A DNA stretch of 11,583 nt from Pirellulales bacterium (lineage in GTDB: Bacteria; Planctomycetota; Planctomycetia; Pirellulales; Thermoguttaceae): positions 1 through 11,583 of the forward strand of contig DAOWNK010000077.1 in NCBI GenBank assembly GCA_030642635.1, written 5' to 3'. The notes under the pieces are model-generated. The model made no database searches. It saw only the letters and a list, made by a program, of their open reading frames with translations, and was not told where the DNA came from. Made by a program: the position numbers and the translations under genes. Of this stretch, positions 5,817 through 11,583 are shown piece after piece. How positions within the stretch are numbered: the stretch's first letter is position 1; the number at the start of each line of letters is the position of its first letter.

Positions 5817-7313
5817 ATGAAGGTGTGCGCTGAGGATGGCCCGGAAGTGACCACGGACGATAAGGACATCGTGTCGGCCCTGCGCGCCGCACTGGCCGAC
5901 AAGGTCGGAACAAAACGGTTCGAGCTTTGGTTCGGGGCGAGCACCCGGCTTGAGTTCGACGGCCGAACGCTTTCGATCAGCGTTCCAAACCGCTTCTTCC
6001 TCGACTGGATTCGCTCGAACTTCCGTCGGCATATCGACCAGGCGTGCTGCGAGGTCTTTGGCGACAACCAGACACTGTCGTTTAACGTCGACGGTGCACT
6101 AGACGATGCCTCGCCGGAGAAAAAATCGTCGGCAAAATCCGAAACAATGGCCAAGCAAACGCACCGCGGCAACTCGAACGGTTCGACCCGGCAATCCGGA
6201 CCTGCGCTGCGGGTCCTCTCGGCCGACGATTCCAACAGCGCGTTATCGGCAACCGAACCTTCCAGCACGTTTACCAAGCGAAAGTTCAACCACTTGGAGT
6301 CGTTCGTACAGGGTTACTCGAACAGTTTGGCATTTGCCTCTGTTCAAATGGCTGCCCAAAGTCCTGGCAAGCTTACACCGTTGTTGATCCACGGCCCGAC
6401 CGGCGTCGGAAAAACACATCTGTTGGAAGGCATCTGGACGGCCGCAAAAAAGTCGCGCCGCAACGTCACGCCCATATATCTGACGGCCGAACAGTTCACG
6501 TCATATTTTCTCGAGGCACTGCGAGGCAGCGGACTGCCGAATTTCCGGCGAAAGTACCGCAGCGTCGGACTGCTGATTATCGACGATCTGCAATTCTTCG
6601 CCGGCAAGCGGGCAACTCAAATCGAACTGCTGCACACTGTTGATACCTTTCTCCGCGAAGGACGGCAACTGGTCTTTACGGCAGATCGCCCTCCGGGGGA
6701 ACTGGCCGAGATGGGCGCCGAGCTTACCACCAGGCTCGAAGGCGGCATGGTCTGCTGCATCGAACCGCCGGAATACGCCACACGGCTGGGCATCGTCGAG
6801 CGGATGGCGCGGCGAATGAAGCTTAATGTGCCGGCAGACGTGCAACAGTTCATCGCCGCACGACTGACCAACCACGCCCGAGAGCTTTCCGGGGCGTTGT
6901 GCCGCTTGCAGGCGACCTCCGTTTCACTCGGCCGGGGTGTCACGCTGGCGATGGCCGAGGAGGCACTATCCGAAATGATCCGCAACAGCAACAGGGTAGT
7001 GAAGCTTGGAGATATCGAGCGTGCGGTCTGCAACGTCTTCGGACTGGATCCCTCAAGCCTCCAATCCACGCGCAAGGCCAAGTCGGTCAGCCATCCACGG
7101 ATGCTGGCCATGTGGCTTGCCAGAAAGCATACCAGCGCGGCCTTGAGCGAAATCGGCCGATACTTCGGCCGACGTAGCCACTCTACCGTGATCTCTGCAC
7201 AAAAGCGAGTCAACCTCTGGATGGCCGACGGCCGGCAGATCGACCTGTCCGACAGACACTGGGACGTCGACGAAGCGATCCGGAAGGTCGAGCGGCAACT
7301 TCAGGTAGGGTGA
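5817..7313 (+). CDS. dnaA: Chromosomal replication initiator protein DnaA
   Basis: DnaA binds DnaA boxes at the origin, forms an ATP-dependent filament and opens the duplex. The 498-residue protein shows all four domains. Domain I (about 15-95) includes the RFELWFG segment, and domain II is a low-complexity S/N/T-rich linker (about 96-165). The AAA+ domain III has Walker A GPTGVGKTH (193-201), Walker B LLIIDD (252-257), sensor-1-like TADRPPGEL and the arginine-containing TTRLEGG box. Domain IV ends in the helix-turn-helix motif FGRRSHSTV (450-458). The usual motif is GGRDHTTV, so the Asp and the first Thr that contact DNA in Escherichia coli are both Ser here. I chose the ATG at 5817; an in-frame GTG at 5847 is an alternative, since neither has a strong Shine-Dalgarno. 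It is not followed by dnaN; only 5 bases separate its stop from that of the convergent Gfo/Idh/MocA gene. Confidence 0.97.
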   Translation: MKVCAEDGPEVTTDDKDIVSALRAALADKVGTKRFELWFGASTRLEFDGRTLSISVPNRFFLDWIRSNFRRHIDQACCEVFGDNQTLSFNVDGALDDASPEKKSSAKSETMAKQTHRGNSNGSTRQSGPALRVLSADDSNSALSATEPSSTFTKRKFNHLESFVQGYSNSLAFASVQMAAQSPGKLTPLLIHGPTGVGKTHLLEGIWTAAKKSRRNVTPIYLTAEQFTSYFLEALRGSGLPNFRRKYRSVGLLIIDDLQFFAGKRATQIELLHTVDTFLREGRQLVFTADRPPGELAEMGAELTTRLEGGMVCCIEPPEYATRLGIVERMARRMKLNVPADVQQFIAARLTNHARELSGALCRLQATSVSLGRGVTLAMAEEALSEMIRNSNRVVKLGDIERAVCNVFGLDPSSLQSTRKAKSVSHPRMLAMWLARKHTSAALSEIGRYFGRRSHSTVISAQKRVNLWMADGRQIDLSDRHWDVDEAIRKVERQLQVG

Positions 7314-7318
7314 CAGAT

Positions 7319-8644
7319 TTACACAAACTTAGTTACGCCCGGTATGGCGATCGGGTATTTACCGTCGGCGTCTGGTTTTGTCGGTGGATCGGCGTCCCAT
7401 GCGTAACTCTTCGGCGACAGGTCCTGCTTCGAGTTGATCGCCTCGTCCCAGGTAATCGCCTTGCCGGTGTAGTCGACCATCCGGCCGAGGATCGCCAGCA
7501 TGGTGCTTCGGGCCATGTACAATCCGTTGTTGATCGGCTTGCCTGAACGGATTGCGGCGAACAGCTCCTGATGCTCGATTTCGAGCATGCTGCCACCTTT
7601 ACCACGATATTGCCACGGGTTTTCGCCTTCGATCTTATGCTTGAGCACGTTACAGCGGCCCTTGGTGCCCAGGATGCGGTCCGATACGTCATTAAAACAT
7701 CCGGCCATTTGGCGACAGTACGAGTAGACACGCACGCCGTTGGCATGTTCATAGACTACGGCATGGTGGTCGAAGATATCGCCGTACTTCGGCTGTTCGG
7801 TGCGTACCTGCCGGCCGCCAAGTCCCCAGGCCCTCACCGGCGGCTTCTCGTGCATTGCCCAAGCTGACTTGTCAAGGCTGTGCACGTGCTGCTCGACGTT
7901 GTGGTCGCCGGATAGCCAGGTGAAGTAGTACCAGTTTCGCATCTGGTACTCCATCTCGGTCCATTCCGGTTTGTGGCCGCGGTGCCAGAGTGTACCGCAG
8001 TTGTAGCTCGTCTGGATGGCCACGATATCACCGATCGCCCCGTCGAGCACCCGCTTCATCGTCTCGCGCACGGCTGGGTGATATCTCCAGCAAAGGCCGG
8101 AGACGATGCTGAGGTTCTTCTTTTTGGCCTGTTCGCAGGATGCCAGCACGCTACGGATACCCGGTGCATCGACCGCCACCGGCTTTTCGCAAAACACGTG
8201 CTTGCCGGCGTCCACACACGCCTTCAGGTGCATCGGGCGGAACTGTGGCGGCGTGGCCAGAATGACCACGTCCACGCCGCTGTCGATCAGCTTCTGGTAT
8301 CCGTCGAATCCCGTAAAGCAATGATCGTCGTCGACGGCCACTTGTTCCGGCTTCGACTTTTTCAATTGCTTCCGGCTGTTTTCCAGCCGATCGCCGAATG
8401 CGTCGGCCATGGCTGTAATTTTGTTGTTCTTATCGGCATTAAGCGCGTTGACCGTTGCACCGGTTCCGCGTCCGCCGCAGCCGATCAGCCCGACCTTCAG
8501 CACCTCGTCGCCTGCGGCATGGGCACTGCGGGCGACCGACAAACTGCCGGCCACCGCACCGGCCGTCACAGCGGTCGATGCTTTCAAGAAATTACGGCGA
8601 GAAGTCTTTTGTAACGAGGTTCGTACTACATCTGAGTTCAACAT
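7319..8644 (-). CDS. Tat-exported Gfo/Idh/MocA-family oxidoreductase
   Basis: A 441-residue NAD(P)-dependent oxidoreductase of the Gfo/Idh/MocA family, members of which act on sugars, inositols and related compounds. The N-terminus has a twin-arginine signal, S15-R16-R17-N-F-L-K, followed by an Ala-rich segment ending in SAHA. A Rossmann fold follows with VGLIGCGGRGTG. The family's EKP motif is present with K154 as the likely catalytic lysine. The second domain carries SGDHNVEQHVHSLD, which holds the His and Asp usually found in the active site. The start at 8644 is firm: a GGAGG lies 8 bases ahead, and the Tat signal begins at once. A longer in-frame version (to 8719) would run through a dispersed repeat. 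Planctomycetes carry many such exported family members, presumably for periplasmic sugar breakdown. The substrate cannot be inferred. It shares its 3' boundary with dnaA. Confidence 0.96.
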   Translation of the reverse strand: MLNSDVVRTSLQKTSRRNFLKASTAVTAGAVAGSLSVARSAHAAGDEVLKVGLIGCGGRGTGATVNALNADKNNKITAMADAFGDRLENSRKQLKKSKPEQVAVDDDHCFTGFDGYQKLIDSGVDVVILATPPQFRPMHLKACVDAGKHVFCEKPVAVDAPGIRSVLASCEQAKKKNLSIVSGLCWRYHPAVRETMKRVLDGAIGDIVAIQTSYNCGTLWHRGHKPEWTEMEYQMRNWYYFTWLSGDHNVEQHVHSLDKSAWAMHEKPPVRAWGLGGRQVRTEQPKYGDIFDHHAVVYEHANGVRVYSYCRQMAGCFNDVSDRILGTKGRCNVLKHKIEGENPWQYRGKGGSMLEIEHQELFAAIRSGKPINNGLYMARSTMLAILGRMVDYTGKAITWDEAINSKQDLSPKSYAWDADPPTKPDADGKYPIAIPGVTKFV

Positions 8645-8652
8645 AATGAAAT

Positions 8653-8657
8653 CCTCC
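8653..8657 (-). promoter_or_regulatory. Ribosome binding site of the Gfo/Idh/MocA gene
   Basis: A perfect GGAGG on the minus strand, 8 bases before the ATG at 8644. It decides this start over the in-frame upstream codons. It is the only clear Shine-Dalgarno that I see in the window. Confidence 0.8.
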
Positions 8658-8692
8658 AGGACTAGGGTGGTACAGGGTAGGTGTGTTGGTTT

Positions 8693-8710
8693 GCCGCTTG
8701 CGGCTTCGCA
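8693..8710 (+). repeat. Dispersed palindrome copy, GCGGCTTCGCA tail
   Basis: GCCGCTTGCGGCTTCGCA, identical to the copies at 1885-1902 and 9557-9574. It lies upstream of the Gfo/Idh/MocA gene, inside the 5' region of its transcript if the promoter is further up. Confidence 0.85.
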
Positions 8711-8720
8711 CTGCTTCATT

Positions 8721-8775
8721 CGCGACCACCGGTCGCGGCTTTATGTATGCGACCACCACAAAGCAGCTTTATGTA
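8721..8775 (+). repeat. Tandem pair of palindrome-family units
   Basis: The first unit (8721-8747) has the stem CGCGACC-ACC-GGTCGCG and the tail GCGGCTTTATGTA. The second unit (8748-8775) starts with TGCGACCACC and ends in GCAGCTTTATGTA. Its middle (ACAAAG in place of GGTCGCG) has lost the long stem and keeps only AAAGC-A-GCTTT. This looks like a duplication in which one unit has decayed or recombined. A run of eight C follows at 8816-8823. Confidence 0.75.
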
Positions 8776-8834
8776 TTTTGTTTATTGTAACTATCCACGA
8801 GTGCTAAAACAAGTACCCCCCCCGAGCAAAATTG

Positions 8835-8850
8835 TGCGAAGCCGCAAGCG
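8835..8850 (-). repeat. Dispersed palindrome copy directly after the nnrE stop
   Basis: On the minus strand this reads CGCTTGCGGCTTCGCA, the same 16-mer as in the three plus-strand copies, in inverted orientation. It begins one base after the nnrE stop codon (8852-8854). The left arm of the GCCGC stem is incomplete, since the stop codon region takes its place. Confidence 0.85.
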
Positions 8851-8851
8851 A

Positions 8852-9532
8852 TTATGCCAGCACTTCGTCGATCAGTTTGCCCGGCACGCCGATATCCAGC
8901 ACGTGCAGTTTCCCGGTGTACCGCTCGGCCCCAGGCGCCAGAAAACCGACCTTGGCGGCAAGGAAGGTGCACGTTACCGCGGCGCGGATGGCCGGCGTGG
9001 CCGGTTCGCCCGTATCGCAATCCAGTCCGCTGGGCAGGTCTACTGCCAAAATGGGTGGGCCGGCCGCGTTGATCTGCTCGATCACGGCATCTATCGGTGG
9101 TCGGGGATTGCCACTGGCGCCGGTGCCCAGCAGCGCGTCGACGATCCATGCGGCATCGGAGAGCTGACCGGCAAGTCTGTCCGGATCGTGACTTGTGCCG
9201 AAATGTTCGATTGGCGCGCCGATCTTTTCCAGAATACGGAAGTTAGCGGCCGCATCGCCGGCCAGTTCCGCCGGTTCGGCCCAGAGCAGCACCCGGACGT
9301 CGACGTCTCGCAGGTCCAGGTGCCGTGCGATAACGAACCCATCGCCGGCGTTGTTGCCTTTGCCGCAGCAGATGACGACCGGTCCGGCCGGGCCGGTGTT
9401 GCAAAGCACCTCGGCCACCCCGCGGCCGGCGTTCTCCATCAGCACCAGCCCGCTAATGCCGTATTGCTCCATCGCCAGCCGATCGACCCGTCGCGATTGG
9501 TCTCGTGTTAATGCAGTCAGTGGCATGTTCAT
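8852..9532 (-). CDS. nnrE: NAD(P)H-hydrate epimerase
   Basis: This enzyme interconverts the R and S forms of NAD(P)HX, the damaged hydrated cofactor, so that the dehydratase can repair it. The 226-residue protein covers the YjeF_N domain alone. Visible motifs are LVLMENAGRGVAE near the N-terminus, the phosphate loop G57-K-G-N-N-A-G-D-G65 (the usual form is GNNGGDG, so one Gly is Ala here), DALLGTG, and D165-L-P-S-G-L-D171. In many bacteria this domain is fused to the ADP-dependent dehydratase NnrD; here that half is missing and must be encoded elsewhere, if present. The start is the ATG at 9532; a second ATG two codons later (9526) is equally possible, and the AT-rich upstream stretch has no Shine-Dalgarno. 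It is 54 bases downstream of hisS in the same direction, so probably in the same transcript, although a repeat copy lies in that gap. Confidence 0.95.
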   Translation of the reverse strand: MNMPLTALTRDQSRRVDRLAMEQYGISGLVLMENAGRGVAEVLCNTGPAGPVVICCGKGNNAGDGFVIARHLDLRDVDVRVLLWAEPAELAGDAAANFRILEKIGAPIEHFGTSHDPDRLAGQLSDAAWIVDALLGTGASGNPRPPIDAVIEQINAAGPPILAVDLPSGLDCDTGEPATPAIRAAVTCTFLAAKVGFLAPGAERYTGKLHVLDIGVPGKLIDEVLA

Positions 9533-9556
9533 ATTTTTATATATAGTTGACGAAAG

Positions 9557-9574
9557 GCCGCTTGCGGCTTCGCA
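9557..9574 (+). repeat. Dispersed palindrome copy between hisS and nnrE
   Basis: GCCGCTTGCGGCTTCGCA, identical to the copies at 1885-1902 and 8693-8710. It fills about a third of the 54-base gap between the hisS stop and the nnrE start, in the opposite orientation to these genes. It could form a stem in the polycistronic mRNA. Confidence 0.85.
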
Positions 9575-9586
9575 TCGCGAGGTGAA

Positions 9587-10927
9587 TCAGCCCAAAATGC
9601 CATTGACCGCCGCGATCACACTCTCTGCATCGGTCTCCAACGGCACGTCTTGCTGCTGGGCACTTTGCAGGTCCTTTACCCGACAGGTAGCGTTGCGGAA
9701 CTCGTCCTCGCCGGCAATCAGCGCGACTCGAAAGCCGCGGCGGTCGGCGTATTTTAGCTGCACGCCGAGTCTCTTCGGCTCGGGAAACACCTCCACGCCG
9801 ATGCCCGCCGCACGAACCGCAGCGGCCAGCTTCAGGTAATCGTGCAGGCGGTCCTTGTCGAAATAAGGGATGAAGACCGGTGCAGGCGTGGATATCTTTT
9901 CAATCATGCCAAGCTCCTCCATAGCGGCCAGCAGACGGTCCAGCCCCAGCGATGCACCCACGCCGGGCAACTCCTGCTTGGTGTACAACTCGGCGAGATT
10001 GTCGTACCGGCCGCCGCTGCACACGCTGCCGATGCCCGGCAGTGCGTCGAGAAACGTCTCGAATACCGTACCGGTGTAGTAGTCCAGCCCCCGAGCAATG
10101 GAGACATCCAGCGCGACGTATTTTTTCTGCACACCGGCCGCGGCGACGGCATCGAGCAATTCCTTAAGCTTCGCCGTACCCTCGGCACCGGTCCGGCTGC
10201 CTGAGACCAACGGCTCGATCTGCCGTAGCACATCGTCGTTGGCGCCGGAGATTTCCGCCAGTTGCAGGATTTGCCCGGCCTGTTGGTCGGTCACACCGGC
10301 TGTGGAGACCATCTCCTCGGCAACTCGCTCATGGCCGATTTTGGCCAGCTTGTCCAACGTGCGGAGCACGGCCGTCGAGCGGTCGGACAATTCAAGCCGT
10401 TCGAGCAGCCCGGCCAGCACCATGCGATTGTTGATGCGTATGGTAAACTCGCTGAATCCGATCTCTCGGAACAAATCGTGGATGACCAGCACGGTTTCGA
10501 CGTCGGCGGCATTGGAGCGGGTGCCGATGGTGTCGAAGTCGCACTGCATGAACTCGCGGTATCGGCCGCGTTGTGTGTTCTCGCCGCGCCATACCGCGGC
10601 GATGTGGTATCGCTTCAGCGGCATTCCTAACCGGTTGATATGCTGTGCGGCGAATCTGGCAAGCGGCACGGTCAGGTCGAACCGCAAGGCGACCCAACGC
10701 CGGCCGTGGTCCTGGAACTTGTACAACTGCTTATCGGTCTCATCACCGCCCTTGCCGGCGAGTATCTCAAGGTATTCCAGCGCCGGCGTGTCGATCGGGC
10801 TGAACCCGTACGAACGATACACCCGTCGGACGGTATCGATCAACCGTTCGCGCGGTATCATCACCTCCGGCGGATAATCGCGGAAGCCCTTTAGCGTTCT
10901 GGGAGTGATTAGTTGAGATTTGTTCAT
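9587..10927 (-). CDS. hisS: Histidine--tRNA ligase (histidyl-tRNA synthetase)
   Basis: This class II synthetase charges tRNA-His with histidine in the cytoplasm. The 446-residue protein shows the class II motifs: motif 1 region TLKGFRDYPPE near residue 11, motif 2 W113-R-G-E-N-T-Q-R-G-R-Y-R-E-F126, the histidine-specific RGLDYYTG (279-286), SGGRYDNL, and motif 3 GASLGLDRLL. The C-terminal anticodon-binding domain follows (from about 350). The sequence WRGENTQRGRYREF and the insertion with LRTLDKLAKIGHERV resemble the longer eukaryote/archaea-like branch more than the Escherichia coli type, whose motif 2 has FRHERPQKGRYRQF. The start is the ATG at 10927; a GTG at 10960 would add eleven residues without support. 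It lies 47 bases downstream of the YkgJ-type gene and 54 bases upstream of nnrE, all on the minus strand. Confidence 0.97.
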   Translation of the reverse strand: MNKSQLITPRTLKGFRDYPPEVMIPRERLIDTVRRVYRSYGFSPIDTPALEYLEILAGKGGDETDKQLYKFQDHGRRWVALRFDLTVPLARFAAQHINRLGMPLKRYHIAAVWRGENTQRGRYREFMQCDFDTIGTRSNAADVETVLVIHDLFREIGFSEFTIRINNRMVLAGLLERLELSDRSTAVLRTLDKLAKIGHERVAEEMVSTAGVTDQQAGQILQLAEISGANDDVLRQIEPLVSGSRTGAEGTAKLKELLDAVAAAGVQKKYVALDVSIARGLDYYTGTVFETFLDALPGIGSVCSGGRYDNLAELYTKQELPGVGASLGLDRLLAAMEELGMIEKISTPAPVFIPYFDKDRLHDYLKLAAAVRAAGIGVEVFPEPKRLGVQLKYADRRGFRVALIAGEDEFRNATCRVKDLQSAQQQDVPLETDAESVIAAVNGILG

Positions 10928-10974
10928 GGTGAGGTAATCCCGTTTAGCCGCCGCGTCCACGCGGTGTGTCTAAA

Positions 10975-11388
10975 CTATTGACCGCTGCGAAACCCCCGGC
11001 CCTTACGCGGTCCGAGGACGGCCTCGGCATACTCCTCGACCTGCTCGGGTGTTTCCCAGTAATGGTCGTACACCCAATCATCTTCGTACTCGCAGTTCTT
11101 GGTGGTGTAATCCCGACAGATTTGCGGTCGGGTTTCGTATTGGGTGCAAAGGTTATCGTCGCCAAGGTGCTTGCACTTGGTGTGGACCAACAGGTACCAG
11201 CAATCGTCCTCGACGAACACGCTTGCCCGCTCGTGCAGCAGGTACCAGCGGATGTACTCGAAATCGTTCCAGTCCTCCGGCGTGTCGATCGGCAAGGCGA
11301 AATATCGGCAGCACTTGGCCGGACAATACTTGCAGAGCATCTCGCCTGGGCGGAGGTCTTCACGATGCGGTCTTTTCTTGCTAATCAT
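10975..11388 (-). CDS. YkgJ-family cysteine-cluster protein (putative metal binding)
   Basis: A 137-residue protein with the conserved cysteine pattern of the YkgJ/UPF0153 family: C19-x2-C22-x3-C26-C27 near the N-terminus, then C72, C81, C91 in RPQICRDY and C99. Family members are annotated as zinc- or iron-chelating proteins; the true cofactor and function are not known to me. The segment HTKCKHLGDDNLCTQYETRP is the typical core. The start at 11388 is the first ATG, 17 residues ahead of the first cluster; no Shine-Dalgarno is visible. It is probably the first gene of a minus-strand unit with hisS and nnrE, although a functional link to these is not obvious. Confidence 0.85.
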   Translation of the reverse strand: MISKKRPHREDLRPGEMLCKYCPAKCCRYFALPIDTPEDWNDFEYIRWYLLHERASVFVEDDCWYLLVHTKCKHLGDDNLCTQYETRPQICRDYTTKNCEYEDDWVYDHYWETPEQVEEYAEAVLGPRKGRGFRSGQ

Positions 11389-11418
11389 GCAACTTAGTTT
11401 AACAATCGTCGGCCGAAT

Positions 11419-11455
11419 GGGAAATGGGGATTGGGAATTAGGGATTGGGGATTAG
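11419..11455 (+). repeat. Degenerate heptamer array upstream of the YkgJ-type gene
   Basis: Five heptamers in a row: GGGAAAT, GGGGATT, GGGAATT, AGGGATT, GGGGATT, then AG. It is the same family as the arrays at 1955-2027, with single-base variation between units. It lies about 30 bases upstream of the YkgJ-type start codon and has no pairing partner inside the window. Confidence 0.8.
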
Positions 11456-11466
11456 CAATACAGTGG

Positions 11467-11555
11467 CACCGGCGTCCCGCCGGTGATGCACGGGACTCAT
11501 CGGTGGTACACGGGGTTTATCCACACACCAGTACAGCGCCGGGATAAAACCGGCG
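11467..11555. repeat. Palindrome cluster with a 20-base tandem repeat at the right end
   Basis: Three elements sit next to each other. First, a perfect 8-bp stem with a 3-base loop, CACCGGCG-TCC-CGCCGGTG (11467-11485). Second, two direct 20-base units (11482-11501 and 11502-11521) with 15 identities, where all five differences are transitions. Third, CGCCGG-GATAAAA-CCGGCG (11537-11555). A perfect DnaA-box consensus TTATCCACA lies at 11517-11525, across the end of the second unit. No reading frame here looks real. The arrangement fits a dispersed intergenic repeat. Confidence 0.7.
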
Positions 11556-11583
11556 GCTCGCTCTTGCACACAGCCTGGATTCT

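Noticed and set aside
8645..8719. Longer start for the Gfo/Idh/MocA gene
   Set aside because: The extension would be encoded partly by a dispersed repeat and would bury the Tat signal, whereas GGAGG stands at the right distance from the ATG at 8644.
8816..8823. Run of eight C as a phase-variable tract
   Set aside because: It lies about 170 bases from the nearest start codon and 30 bases past the end of nnrE, in no recognisable promoter spacing. A role cannot be supported.
9557..9574. Rho-independent terminator between hisS and nnrE
   Set aside because: The stem has only five pairs and no T-run on the minus strand, and identical copies occur in 5' regions too, so a dedicated terminator is not supported.

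Overview
The window looks like a chromosomal segment of a planctomycete, probably of the Pirellula/Rhodopirellula type. No single gene proves this. The case is the combination of a DUF1570 exported metallopeptidase, a Tat-exported Gfo/Idh/MocA oxidoreductase, a HEAT-repeat lipoprotein, a planctomycete-style VWA-like protein, sparse Shine-Dalgarno signals and many short GC-rich palindromes in the gaps between genes. Ten protein genes can be supported. I see no tRNA, rRNA, transposase or CRISPR array.

Layout. At the left, on the minus strand, a HEAT-repeat lipoprotein gene (1060-1767) is followed by a diadenylate cyclase with a DacZ-like architecture (82-1011). A divergent gap (1768-2035) holds a heptamer-repeat hairpin and leads into a plus-strand DUF1570 zinc metallopeptidase gene (2036-3187). 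This converges on the C-terminal part of a VWA-like protein (3199-4374, minus), whose N-terminus is replaced by a repeat-derived stretch. Divergent from it is a two-domain GNAT acetyltransferase (4553-5497, plus). A 319-base gap with a good sigma70-type promoter precedes dnaA (5817-7313, plus). dnaA converges, with only 5 bases between stop codons, on a Tat-exported Gfo/Idh/MocA gene (7319-8644, minus). After a 207-base repeat-rich gap, a likely minus-strand operon runs YkgJ-type cysteine-cluster protein (10975-11388), hisS (9587-10927), nnrE (8852-9532). The right end (11389-11583) is a repeat-dense intergenic region.

The genes do not form one pathway. They are mostly housekeeping: replication initiation, histidyl-tRNA charging, NAD(P)HX repair and c-di-AMP synthesis, plus planctomycete cell-envelope proteins of unknown role.

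The most unusual content is non-coding. A dispersed palindrome family carries the tail GCGGCTT followed by CGCA or TATG/TATA. It occurs eight or nine times in 11.6 kb, always between genes or overlapping a stop codon; in the GNAT gene it supplies the last eight codons and the stop. A second, unrelated family consists of heptamers of the GGGATTA/GGGGATT type. One pair of arrays is arranged as a long inverted repeat ending 8 bases before the DUF1570 start codon. A third class is perfect 8-bp GC stems with 3-base loops at 4285-4303 and 11467-11485.
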